Below are positions 35,395-43,259 of a stretch of 64,000 nt of DNA, piece by piece. The notes under the pieces are model-generated. The model had not been told where the DNA came from, made no database searches, and was given only the letters and a program-made list of their open reading frames with translations. Made by a program: the position numbers and the translations under genes. Source of the stretch: Acerihabitans sp047324305 (lineage in GTDB: Bacteria; Pseudomonadota; Gammaproteobacteria; Enterobacterales; Enterobacteriaceae); the NCBI RefSeq assembly GCF_047324305.1, contig NZ_CP178740.1, positions 1,612,001-1,676,000 on the forward strand. The letters run 5' to 3'. How positions within the stretch are numbered: position 1 is the first letter of the stretch; the number at the start of each line of letters is the position of its first letter.

Positions 35395-35454
35395 TCAAGT
35401 CCTCTCGTAATATGTTCTGATGCTGCTGCCTGATGGCGCGCCCGGTTGATGGGC

Positions 35455-35481
35455 CTCATTAATCAGCTAGCCATTAATGAG
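35455..35481. repeat. inverted repeat in the rpoH leader
   Basis: CTCATTAAT and ATTAATGAG are perfect 9-base arms around nine bases. They overlap the -10 end of the sigma-E-like promoter and could be an operator or a leader hairpin. Confidence 0.5.
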
Positions 35482-35504
35482 ACCGGGGATGAACACCTTA
35501 GTTC
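35478..35504 (-). promoter_or_regulatory. sigma-E-type promoter of rpoH (P3-like)
   Basis: On the reverse strand GAACTA is followed after 15 bases by GTCTCA. E. coli rpoH P3 has GAACTT, 15 bases, GTCTGA. Same gene, same spacing and near-identical boxes support a conserved envelope/heat-stress promoter about 84 bases before the start codon. Confidence 0.55.
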
Positions 35505-35606
35505 ATTGCCATTTTTAGCTCACAGCGATTTTAGTTCATAACCATTATCTACGGGGATCAGCTCGTGCGGTCGCAACATCCGATGCCCTATTATAACAAA
35601 AAAACG

Positions 35607-36593
35607 TTATTGGGGTGTAAAATGACGTAAATGTTGCACCGTCGCCATCCAGGCGGCCACCCAGCCTATCATGGCGGAAATCAGCAGCAGCAGCAGCGTC
35701 TCTTCCCAGTCCAGTCCGTGCAGCGCAAAGGAGGTGCCGAATACCGCGGCGACCTTCGCCACCACCGACTCCAGCCGCCAGACCAGTGTTTCCGAAAGGA
35801 TCAGCGACAAAATCGCGCCCCCCAGGCCCAGCAGCGCGCCGCCGTTAAGAAACGGCCGCAGGATAAAGCCGTCGGTGGCGCCCAGCAGCTTCATTACATT
35901 AATGGTTTCGCGGCGGCTGAAAATACTCAGCCTGATGCTGTTGCCGATAACCAGGAACACCGCGATAATCATCAGCAGACCAATGGTGGCGGCAACCTGC
36001 CCCACCAGCCCGGTTAACGCCGCCAGGCGAGCAAACCAGCTGTCGTCCATGCGGACTTCATCCACTCCCGGCACCGCCGCGACCCGGTCGCGCAGGGTCT
36101 TGAGGGTGTCGGCGCTCTGAAAATCCAGCTTAGGCGTAATAATGGCCACCGCGGGCAACGGATTTTCCTCCAGCATATCAAGCGCGCCGCCGAAGCCCGA
36201 CCAGTTACGGAATTCCCCCATCGCCTCCTCGCGGGACAGATAGTTGACCTTTTCCACGCCGGCTTCCTGCTTAAGCCTTCCCAGCACCTTAAGCGCCGCG
36301 TCGTCGTCCAGGGCCTTGTCCAGGTAGACGGTCAACTGCGGCGCGGGATACCATTGCTCCGCCGCCTGGCTGACATTTTTCCATACCAGATAACATACGC
36401 TGGGCAAGGTCAACGAAATGGCAATTACCGCAATAGTTAATAAGGTCGCCAGGGGCTGCAGGCGCAAATCCGCCAGCGCGCTTTTCCAGGCATAGCCCCA
36501 TTGCTCGCGCCAGCCGCTTTGCAGCGCCTTACTTTTGTTTTTTAACGGCTTGGCGCTGCGCGCGCCCTTGGGCCGGTTAAGCTTATTCACCAT
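35607..36593 (-). CDS. ftsX: FtsX, cell-division ABC-like membrane subunit
   Basis: Partner of FtsE; transmits ATPase cycles to periplasmic activators of septal amidases. A cytoplasmic basic N-terminus, a first span near residues 45-70, a periplasmic domain, then three C-terminal spans are visible. SRRETINVMKLLGATDGFI is the conserved FtsX loop. Length is 328 against 352 in E. coli, with the shorter part in the N-terminal tail. It overlaps ftsE by 11 bases. Confidence 0.96.
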   Translation of the reverse strand: MVNKLNRPKGARSAKPLKNKSKALQSGWREQWGYAWKSALADLRLQPLATLLTIAVIAISLTLPSVCYLVWKNVSQAAEQWYPAPQLTVYLDKALDDDAALKVLGRLKQEAGVEKVNYLSREEAMGEFRNWSGFGGALDMLEENPLPAVAIITPKLDFQSADTLKTLRDRVAAVPGVDEVRMDDSWFARLAALTGLVGQVAATIGLLMIIAVFLVIGNSIRLSIFSRRETINVMKLLGATDGFILRPFLNGGALLGLGGAILSLILSETLVWRLESVVAKVAAVFGTSFALHGLDWEETLLLLLISAMIGWVAAWMATVQHLRHFTPQ

Positions 36594-37251
36594 CCTGGCC
36601 CCCGTCTAACCTGCCCTGGCTAAGGGACATGATGCGATAGCGCCGCCGGGCAATCAGGCTCAGGTCATGGGTGGCCATCAATACCGTCACGCCGGCCCGG
36701 TTAAATTCCTCAAACAAGCGTAAAATCTCCTCCGACAAGGCGTCATCCAGATTACCGGTAGGCTCGTCCGCCAGCAGCACCGCGGGTTTATTCACCACCG
36801 CCCGGGCAATGCCGACCCGCTGCTGTTCGCCGCCCGACAACTGGATGGGGAAATTACGCGCCTTATCCAGCAGGCCGACCTTGTCCAGGGCCGCCGAAAC
36901 GCGACGCCTGATATCCTCGACGCTGGCGCCGGCGATAATCAGCGGCATCGCCACATTGTCATAGACGGTGCGATCGAGCAGCAAATGATGATCCTGAAAG
37001 ATCATGCCGATCTGGCGGCGTAAAAAGGGCACCTCGCCATTTTTCAGGCGACTGATGTCGTGGCCGCCGAAAAATATATGACCCGCGCTAGGCCGTTCAA
37101 TACCGCATATCAGTTTCAGCAGGGTACTTTTCCCCGCGCCTGAATGGCCGGTCAGAAAGGCCATCTCGGCGGGACGAAGATGAAAATTGACGCTTTGCAG
37201 CGCCTGTCGTCCGCCAAGATACGCTTTGCTGACCTGTTCAAAGCGAATCAT
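36583..37251 (-). CDS. ftsE: FtsE, cell-division ATPase
   Basis: ATPase of the FtsEX complex. Walker A GHSGAGKSTLLK, signature LSGGEQQRVGIARA, Walker B VLLADEPTGNLDD and the switch ATHD. The ATG at 37251 gives MIRFEQVSKAYLGGRQALQ, 222 residues as in E. coli; AGAGGA precedes it. A 15-codon upstream extension is out of family. Confidence 0.97.
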   Translation of the reverse strand: MIRFEQVSKAYLGGRQALQSVNFHLRPAEMAFLTGHSGAGKSTLLKLICGIERPSAGHIFFGGHDISRLKNGEVPFLRRQIGMIFQDHHLLLDRTVYDNVAMPLIIAGASVEDIRRRVSAALDKVGLLDKARNFPIQLSGGEQQRVGIARAVVNKPAVLLADEPTGNLDDALSEEILRLFEEFNRAGVTVLMATHDLSLIARRRYRIMSLSQGRLDGGQDGE

Positions 37252-37296
37252 CCTAATTAATCCTCTCGGGCAAAATGGACCCTGTTGGGCAACCAA

Positions 37297-38718
37297 TCAA
37301 TGTTCTTGTGTAACATCCCGTGAAAATAGCGCCTCAATAAAATCCGGGGCGTTAAACGGCCGCAAATCCTCAATGCCCTCGCCCACGCCGATATAACGGA
37401 TCGGGATACCGAACTGGTCGGCCACCGCGAAGATCACGCCGCCTTTGGCGGTACCGTCCAGTTTAGTCAAGGTAATGCCGGTGAGCGGCACCGTTTCGTT
37501 AAATAACCGCGCCTGGCTGACGGCGTTCTGGCCGGTGCTGGCGTCCAGGGTCAGCATAACCTCATGGGGGGCGTCGTCGTCCAGCTTTTTCATGACCCGC
37601 ACGATTTTCTTCAGTTCATCCATCAAATGGCTTTTGTTCTGCAGGCGCCCGGCGGTATCGGCGATAAGGACATCAACGCCGCGGGCCTTGGCCGCCTGGA
37701 TGGCATCAAAGATGACCGATGCGGAATCGGCGCCGGTGTGCTGGGCGATAACCGGGATCCGGTTACGCTGGCCCCAGACCTGCAGTTGCTCCACCGCCGC
37801 CGCGCGGAAGGTGTCGCCGGCCGCCAGCATCACGGTTTTGCCCTGCGCCTGGTACTGGCGCGCCAATTTACCGATGGTGGTGGTCTTGCCGACGCCGTTG
37901 ACGCCGACCATCAAAATGACAAACGGCGTCTTGCCGCCCACATCCAGCGGCCGATCGACCCTGGCGAGGATGGCGCCCATTTCTTCTTTTAATTTGACGT
38001 AAAGCGAGTCCGCGTCCTTCAGGTGCCGGCGGTCGGCATGCCCGATAAGGCCGGCGATAATCTTGCGGGTGGTTTCCACCCCCACGTCGGCAATCAGCAA
38101 TTGTTCTTCAAGCTGTTCAAACAGATCATCGTCTATTTTCTTACCGGTAAACAATCCGATAAATCCGGATCCGAGGTTTTGTTTGGTCTTGAGCAGCCCC
38201 CGCTTCAGGCGGGCGAAAAAACCTTCCCGGGTCGGGCGTTGCTGCTCGGTCAGGGGCACGCCGCCGGCCCCGTCGTTCTCCGGAACGCCGACGCTATCCT
38301 CGTCGCGCCAGGCGAGATCTTCCGCGGCCGCCAACGCCCCTTCGCCGGGACGGACGTCTTCTGCGAGGGCCAGGCCTGATTCGCCATATCCGGCGCGATC
38401 CCCGTCGGCCACGGCGATATCGTCCTGCGCCGGCGGTTGCGTATCTTCAGGACGGACATCTTCGGCAAGGGCCAGACTCGCGTCATCACGCCCGGCGTGG
38501 TCGCCCTCCGTTTGTCGCGCCGATACCTGTTCGGTGATATCGACGATATCCCGTGCCGTATCGCGAGCCGCCGCCTCGCCGGCCGGGGGCGATGACGCGG
38601 CGGCGTCATCGGCTGCGATCGGCGCATCCTGGTCAACCGGTTTTTCCTGTTCCGGTTCGTCATCCTGACGCTTAATGCCTAACCAGGAAAGGAAACCGCG
38701 TTTTTTCTCTTTTGCCAT
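37297..38718 (-). CDS. ftsY: FtsY, signal recognition particle receptor
   Basis: SRP receptor GTPase for co-translational membrane targeting. N-terminal basic motif (MAKEKKRGFLSWLG), then an acidic A domain (about 15-165) in which LALAEDVRP occurs twice (82-90, 116-124). The NG domain follows with G1 GVNGVGKTTTIGKL (272 on), DTAGR at 354-358 and TKLDG near 418. Length is 473 against 497, the acidic domain being variable. First gene of ftsY-ftsE-ftsX. Confidence 0.97.
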   Translation of the reverse strand: MAKEKKRGFLSWLGIKRQDDEPEQEKPVDQDAPIAADDAAASSPPAGEAAARDTARDIVDITEQVSARQTEGDHAGRDDASLALAEDVRPEDTQPPAQDDIAVADGDRAGYGESGLALAEDVRPGEGALAAAEDLAWRDEDSVGVPENDGAGGVPLTEQQRPTREGFFARLKRGLLKTKQNLGSGFIGLFTGKKIDDDLFEQLEEQLLIADVGVETTRKIIAGLIGHADRRHLKDADSLYVKLKEEMGAILARVDRPLDVGGKTPFVILMVGVNGVGKTTTIGKLARQYQAQGKTVMLAAGDTFRAAAVEQLQVWGQRNRIPVIAQHTGADSASVIFDAIQAAKARGVDVLIADTAGRLQNKSHLMDELKKIVRVMKKLDDDAPHEVMLTLDASTGQNAVSQARLFNETVPLTGITLTKLDGTAKGGVIFAVADQFGIPIRYIGVGEGIEDLRPFNAPDFIEALFSRDVTQEH

Positions 38719-38945
38719 TTGCGACTACACTCCTCGCCGAAGAATCATGGCGGATGAATAACGTGACTGATAAACCTGATAGTTTATCACCTTCGCGGCC
38801 GCTCAACACGCCTGGCGTTGGCTTTTCCCCGCCGTCGGCGAACAAGAGCGAATTAACATTCCCCAAGCGTCGCCGGCCCGGTAGAATAGCCGGCAACAGA
38901 CCCTGACCCGGTTTTTTGACTGATTTGGCGAACAATAAGACATCT

Positions 38946-39554
38946 ATGGCAAAAAAAATCCCTTCGCGTCCCGCCGGGCAAATCCGCATTATCGGCGGTC
39001 AATGGCGCGGGCGTAAACTGCCGGTGCCGGATAGCCCGGGGCTGCGCCCTACCACCGACCGGGTGCGGGAAACGCTGTTCAACTGGCTGGCGCCGATGAT
39101 CCAGGGCGCGCGCTGCCTGGATTGTTTTGCCGGCAGCGGCGCGCTGGGCCTGGAGGCGCTGTCCCGTCACGCCGGCGCCGCCACGCTGCTGGAACAAGAC
39201 CGATCCGTGGCCGCCCAGCTGGATAAAAACATGCAGTTGCTGGGCGCCGCCAACGGCCGGGTTGTCGTGACCGACAGCCTGCGCTGGCTGGCGCAGCCGG
39301 GTACCCCGCACGATCTGGTCTTTCTCGATCCCCCTTTTCGCCGCGGGCTTATCGGCCAGACGGTGCAATTACTGGAACAGCATCACTGGCTGGCGCCCGG
39401 CGCCTGGATTTATCTTGAGACCGAAACGGAAAACCACGACGTCGCGACGCCCGCGCACTGGCGCCTGCACCGCGAAAAAGTCGCCGGCCAGGTGGCCTGC
39501 CGGTTGTACATTCGTCAAGATGGCCCCTTTCAGGAGCGACATGATGTGGATTAA
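38946..39554 (+). CDS. rsmD: RsmD, 16S rRNA m2G966 methyltransferase
   Basis: Methylates G966 of 16S rRNA. The SAM motif is LDCFAGSGALGLEALSR and the catalytic motif is DPPFRRG. The N-terminus QIRIIGGQWRGRKLPVPDS is near-identical to E. coli. The ATG at 38946 gives 202 residues (E. coli 198); upstream codons lack a ribosome-binding site. It is divergent from ftsY and overlaps yhhL by 14 bases. Confidence 0.95.
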   Translation: MAKKIPSRPAGQIRIIGGQWRGRKLPVPDSPGLRPTTDRVRETLFNWLAPMIQGARCLDCFAGSGALGLEALSRHAGAATLLEQDRSVAAQLDKNMQLLGAANGRVVVTDSLRWLAQPGTPHDLVFLDPPFRRGLIGQTVQLLEQHHWLAPGAWIYLETETENHDVATPAHWRLHREKVAGQVACRLYIRQDGPFQERHDVD

Positions 39555-39831
39555 TCTGGGCCGTTTACTGATGTTGCTTATCTGGGGATTCCTGGTGTTT
39601 AACCTGATCCATCCCTTTCCGCGCCCGTTAAAATATTTCCTCGATATCGCCATGATTTTTATGGTGATTATGCACGGGTTACAGCTCACGCTGCTCAAAG
39701 CCACCCTGACCCGCGACGAACCCAAGCTCAGCCGTCTTTTCCAGGCGCGCATGTTTTTATTCGGCGTATTTGAAATGCTGGCCTGGCAAAAGAAACAACG
39801 CGCGCAAAAGCCGGCCGGCCTGGATAAATAG
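39541..39831 (+). CDS. yhhL: YhhL, DUF1145 membrane protein
   Basis: Small inner-membrane protein of unknown role: 96 residues with two or three hydrophobic spans (LGRLLMLLIWGFLVFNLI, LDIAMIFMVIMHGLQLTLL, and a weaker FQARMFLFGVFEMLAW) and a basic C-terminus. MMWINLGRL matches E. coli YhhL. AGGAG lies just upstream of tandem ATGs at 39541 and 39544. Position after rsmD is conserved. Confidence 0.88.
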   Translation: MMWINLGRLLMLLIWGFLVFNLIHPFPRPLKYFLDIAMIFMVIMHGLQLTLLKATLTRDEPKLSRLFQARMFLFGVFEMLAWQKKQRAQKPAGLDK

Positions 39832-39847
39832 CGCGCGGGACGAGCGC

Positions 39848-40171
39848 TTAAGAGGGTTTTTTGCCGGGAAAATAGGGGAACGTGGTGACATTATCGCCAA
39901 GATCGGAAATACGCGCGCTGCCTTTTTCCGTCACGACATCAATACGGATCACCGCGTGCAGCGGAATATAGCTGCGGCTGACGCCGGCAAATTCGGTTTT
40001 CAGTTTTTCTTCGGACGGGTCGACCAACACGGCGCTTTGGCTGTAAAACACAAACTCGCCGATTTCGATAAAGCCGAACATAGGGCTTTGGCTGAGTTCG
40101 CGCACATAAAGCTGATAGTTTTTGCCGTTATTGATAAATTGAATCCGATATAAGGGCAGTTCGCTGCTCAT
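39848..40171 (-). CDS. DUF1820 family protein
   Basis: Unknown function; 107 residues. It matches the DUF1820 pattern: PLYRIQFINNGKNYQLYVRE, IEIGEFVFY, VDPSEEKLKTEF and YIPLHAVIRIDVV. In E. coli this locus holds yhhM (DUF2500), which is not what is seen here. The ATG at 40171 overlaps the stop of the preceding 62-codon frame (ATGA), which supports this start and coupling. A GTG at 40189 is the alternative. Confidence 0.85.
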   Translation of the reverse strand: MSSELPLYRIQFINNGKNYQLYVRELSQSPMFGFIEIGEFVFYSQSAVLVDPSEEKLKTEFAGVSRSYIPLHAVIRIDVVTEKGSARISDLGDNVTTFPYFPGKKPS

Positions 40172-40356
40172 AACCCGGCTATCTCCCACATTTCTGGGTA
40201 ATTGTCATTTGCATGGAAAAATTCTGGCGCTAACATAGCATAAAGCGCCGTAACAACACACTCAGTCCCTAAATCTGGGTTAAACCCATATCGATCCCCT
40301 ACACTGAATTTACGATCGTCATAATTTCTCTGCGCTAATCGTACCAAATGAGACAT
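40168..40356 (-). CDS. small hypothetical protein upstream of the DUF1820 gene
   Basis: Not recognised; 62 residues, MSHLVRLAQRNYDDRKFSVG at the start and MWEIAGL at the end. GAGGGGG lies about nine bases before the ATG, and the stop overlaps the DUF1820 start by ATGA. It fills a gap otherwise too long for a tight divergent pair and sits only 40 bases from yhhN. Codons are AT-richer than neighbours. It may be real or a leader frame. Confidence 0.45.
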   Translation of the reverse strand: MSHLVRLAQRNYDDRKFSVGDRYGFNPDLGTECVVTALYAMLAPEFFHANDNYPEMWEIAGL

Positions 40357-40396
40357 CAGGGAACGCCCCCTCACTGCACATAAGGATAAAAACACT

Positions 40397-41023
40397 ATGC
40401 TCTGGTCATTTATCGCTGTCGTTTTTTCAGGTTGGTTGTTTGTCGACGCCACCTATCGAGGCCCGGTATGGCAACGCTGGTTATTCAAGCCGGTTACCCT
40501 GCTGCTGCTCCTGGCCCTGGCGGCGCAGGCGCCGGTGCTGACCGTCGCCGGTTACCTGATTATCCTCGGCCTGGTGGCGACCATGGTGGGCGATGCGCTG
40601 CTGCTGCTGACCAATGAACGCATGATGTACGTTATCGGCGCCTATTTCTTATCGTACCTGCTGTATACCATAGGGTTCGCCAGCCAGATGACCTTTACCG
40701 TCTTCTGGCCGCTGCCCGTGGTGCTGCTGATTATCGGCGCGGCGCTGATAGCCGTGCTGTGGTCGCGCCTGGCGGAGCTGCGCTGGGCGATTTGTACGTA
40801 TATCGGCATGACCCTGCTGATGGTATGGATCGCCGGTGAACAGTACTTTGCCCGCAGCACCGATCACAGTTTTTCACTGCTGGCGGGCGCGAGCCTGCTG
40901 CTGCTGACCACCGTGCTGTGGCTTATCAGCCATTTCCGTTACCCTTTCGGGGCGGCGAAAGCGGTGATTGCGGCCAGTTATTTCGCCGGCCACTTCCTGA
41001 TTGTGCGGTCCCTGTATTTTTGA
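40397..41023 (+). CDS. yhhN: YhhN family membrane protein (lysoplasmalogenase-like)
   Basis: Polytopic protein of the YhhN/TMEM86 family; animal members are lysoplasmalogenases, but the bacterial role is unproven. 208 residues, the same as E. coli, with about eight spans. Matches include FVDATYRGPVWQRWLFKP, GDALLLL and the C-terminal YFAGHFLIVRSLYF. It ends immediately against the tusA stop on the opposite strand. Confidence 0.93.
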   Translation: MLWSFIAVVFSGWLFVDATYRGPVWQRWLFKPVTLLLLLALAAQAPVLTVAGYLIILGLVATMVGDALLLLTNERMMYVIGAYFLSYLLYTIGFASQMTFTVFWPLPVVLLIIGAALIAVLWSRLAELRWAICTYIGMTLLMVWIAGEQYFARSTDHSFSLLAGASLLLLTTVLWLISHFRYPFGAAKAVIAASYFAGHFLIVRSLYF

Positions 41024-41266
41024 TTAGCCTTTGCGCAACAGATAACGGTAGGGTAATTCCCCGGTCGACTGCGCCAGCAGGGCATGTTCCATGTACCGGC
41101 AAAAGCCGGGAATGTCGCGGGTTGTGGCCGGATCGTCGGCGATGACCAGCAGCGTTTGGCCGGTTTGCATCTGGCGGACGGTTTTACGCACCATCATAAC
41201 CGGCTCAGGGCAGCGCAGGCCCTGGGCATCAAGGGTGAGGTCGGCATCGGCAAAGCAGTCAGACAT
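41024..41266 (-). CDS. tusA: TusA, sulfurtransferase for tRNA 2-thiouridine
   Basis: Accepts persulfide sulfur from IscS on C19 (LRCPEPVMMVRKTVR) and relays it to TusD for 2-thiouridine at U34. The ATG at 41266 gives 80 residues (E. coli 81). ADDPATTRDIPGFCRYMEH is the second family block. In E. coli zntA lies between yhhN and this gene; zntA is missing here. Confidence 0.96.
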   Translation of the reverse strand: MSDCFADADLTLDAQGLRCPEPVMMVRKTVRQMQTGQTLLVIADDPATTRDIPGFCRYMEHALLAQSTGELPYRYLLRKG

Positions 41267-41406
41267 AACATTTCCAGCGTTCGTGAGTCTGTGCAAGCTT
41301 GGCTGAATTTGATGATAAACTCAACGGTTGCATTTTAAATACAAGCAGGTATTATGCGCGCCGCGCCCATAAGTGGTTAATTAATAGCTGAACGGCGCAT
41401 CTCTTG

Positions 41407-41441
41407 TTCTGGGTTCCCTCACCCCATTTATCAAAAAAAGG
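41407..41441 (+). promoter_or_regulatory. preQ1-I riboswitch-like element upstream of yhhQ
   Basis: CTGGG, a pyrimidine-rich loop, then ACCCCA and an A-rich tail ending AAGG closely parallel the minimal preQ1-I aptamer (stem CUGGG/CCCAG, tail UUAACAAAACAAGG). TGGG/CCCA gives the P1 stem; the AAGG at 41438-41441 is also the ribosome-binding site, six bases before the yhhQ ATG. Ligand folding would therefore block translation. The downstream gene imports queuosine precursors, which fits. Covariation was not checked. Confidence 0.55.
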
Positions 41442-41447
41442 CCATAT

Positions 41448-42113
41448 ATGTTCAAATTTACCCCGCGCCAGCGGCTGCATGCGCTGCTCTGGCTGGCGCT
41501 GTTCCACATTATCATTATCACCTCAAGCAATTATCTGGTGCAGTTGCCGATTGCTGTTTTCGGCTTCAAAACCACCTGGGGCGCCTTTACTTTTCCTTTT
41601 ATCTTCCTGGCAACCGACCTGACGGTACGGATATTCGGCGCGCCGCTGGCCCGCAGGATTATCCTGGCTGTAATGGTGCCGGCGCTGGTGATCTCCTATA
41701 TCGTTTCATCGCTGTTTTACCAGGGGGAATGGCAGGGTATGGCCGTACTCGCGCAGCTTAATCTGTTTGTCGCCCGCATCGCCTGCGCCAGTTTTATGGC
41801 CTACGCCCTGGGCCAGATCCTGGATGTCCATGTCTTTAACCGGCTGCGCCGCGGTTTTCCGTGGTGGGTGGCGCCGACGGCCTCCACGCTGCTTGGGAAT
41901 ATCAGCGATACGCTGGCGTTCTTTTTTATCGCGTTTTATAAAAGCACCGATCCGTTTATGGCCGCGCATTGGGTGGAGATCGCCTTGGTGGATTATAGCT
42001 TCAAGCTACTGATAAGCATGGTGTTTTTTCTGCCGATGTACGGTATCTTGCTGAATATGCTGCTTAAACGGATGGCACGGCCGGGCAATAACGGATTTCT
42101 CCAACTGAGTTAA
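41448..42113 (+). CDS. yhhQ: YhhQ, queuosine precursor transporter
   Basis: Inner-membrane transporter of the DUF165/COG1738 family, importing 7-cyano- and 7-aminomethyl-7-deazaguanine for tRNA queuosine. 221 residues as in E. coli; about six spans. Matches: TSSNYLVQLPIAVFGFKTTWGAF, FIFLATDLTVRIFGAPLARRI (in parts) and GNISDTLAFFFIAFYKS. AAGG lies six bases before the ATG, inside a riboswitch-like element. Confidence 0.95.
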   Translation: MFKFTPRQRLHALLWLALFHIIIITSSNYLVQLPIAVFGFKTTWGAFTFPFIFLATDLTVRIFGAPLARRIILAVMVPALVISYIVSSLFYQGEWQGMAVLAQLNLFVARIACASFMAYALGQILDVHVFNRLRRGFPWWVAPTASTLLGNISDTLAFFFIAFYKSTDPFMAAHWVEIALVDYSFKLLISMVFFLPMYGILLNMLLKRMARPGNNGFLQLS

Positions 42114-42160
42114 CCTCCATATTGCGTTATTCTTGGCTTACTCGCTTTTGGGAGATTGCC

Positions 42161-42595
42161 ATGATAATTAACCACCGTACTGCCAGCGCGAAAGAGATCC
42201 ATCTATTGTATGCTCAGTTGCCGGAGCTGAATGCGCACCACTCCCTGATGGATATCGAAATGCGGCTGCAGCACCGGCCGCATCAATTGCTTATCGCCGA
42301 GATCAACGGCCGCCCCGTAGGCTTTATTGCGGGATATGCCCTTAATGCCGGCGAATTTCACCTGTGGCTGGCGGGCGTTTTGCCCGATTTCCGCCGTCAG
42401 GGAGTGGCGCGGGCGCTGCTGGCCGCGCAGGAAACATGGGCAAAAGCGCAGGGATATCACACCATTAACGCAAATACGCGCAGCAGCTTCCAGGGGATGC
42501 TATTGTTTCTTATATCAAATCATTACCTGCCGACGCGGAACGGAACGCAGGATGATGAAGGGGAAAATCAGGTTTGGCTTGAGAAAAAGTTATGA
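42161..42595 (+). CDS. GNAT family N-acetyltransferase
   Basis: Acetyl-CoA-dependent acetyltransferase, substrate unknown. 144 residues. The A motif is VLPDFRRQGVARALLAAQETWA, containing RRQGVA for acetyl-CoA binding; the B-motif region is HTINANTRSSFQGML. The ATG at 42161 has GGGAG seven bases upstream. It sits between yhhQ and dcrB, where E. coli has no such gene. Confidence 0.85.
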   Translation: MIINHRTASAKEIHLLYAQLPELNAHHSLMDIEMRLQHRPHQLLIAEINGRPVGFIAGYALNAGEFHLWLAGVLPDFRRQGVARALLAAQETWAKAQGYHTINANTRSSFQGMLLFLISNHYLPTRNGTQDDEGENQVWLEKKL

Positions 42596-42676
42596 CAATC
42601 AGTTGGTTGCCTTTCCCAAGCGCATCGGATTATAAACAGCTGAACGGCTGAATAAATGGAGTCATTAAGGAAATTT

Positions 42677-43234
42677 ATGCAGAAAGCAGCGAAGTATCTC
42701 GGCATCGGTTTACTGGTTTTCGGGCTGGCGGCCTGTGACAATAAAAACGATCGCAACGCCACGGTCGACAACGGCGCGGCGCATAGCCAGGCACAAACCA
42801 AAGTCAGCCTGCTTGACGGCAAGCTCACCTTCGCCCTGCCCGGGGATATGAGCGATCAGAGCGGCAAGGTGGGCACCCAGGCCAATAATATGCACGTCTA
42901 TGCCGATGAAACGGGCCACAAGGCGGTGATCGTCATCCTCGGCGATAATACCACCGAAGGGCTGGATGTACTGGCCCAGCGGCTGGAAGATCAGCAGCGC
43001 TCGCGCGACCCGGACCTGCAGGTCGTCACCAATAAAGCCGTTACCGTCAATGGCCAAACGTTTCAGCAGCTGGACAGCATCGTCTCCAGCGGCGGCAAAC
43101 CGGCCTATTCGTCGGTGGTCATCGGCCGGGTGGATAATCATCTGCTGACCATGCAAATCACCCTCCCCGCCGAAAACCAGCAAACGGCGCAAACCGCGGC
43201 TGAGTCTATCCTCAATACCCTGGTGGTAAAATAA
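42677..43234 (+). CDS. dcrB: DcrB, periplasmic/lipoprotein DUF1795 protein
   Basis: Envelope lipoprotein needed in E. coli for phage C1/C6 infection and linked to lipoprotein maturation. 185 residues as in E. coli, with a lipobox GLAAC at C20. Matches include LLDGKLTFALPGDMSDQSGK and LEDQQRSRDPDLQVVTNKA. The ATG at 42677 follows AAGG; upstream in-frame codons are excluded by homology. Confidence 0.94.
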   Translation: MQKAAKYLGIGLLVFGLAACDNKNDRNATVDNGAAHSQAQTKVSLLDGKLTFALPGDMSDQSGKVGTQANNMHVYADETGHKAVIVILGDNTTEGLDVLAQRLEDQQRSRDPDLQVVTNKAVTVNGQTFQQLDSIVSSGGKPAYSSVVIGRVDNHLLTMQITLPAENQQTAQTAAESILNTLVVK

Positions 43235-43239
43235 ACCGT

Positions 43240-43257
43240 CCGGCCCCCGCGGGCCGG
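43240..43257. terminator. hairpin between convergent dcrB and yhhS
   Basis: CCGGCCC and GGGCCGG arms around CCGC between the dcrB stop and the yhhS stop. GC-rich with no T tract on either side. Confidence 0.35.
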
Positions 43258-43259
43258 CT

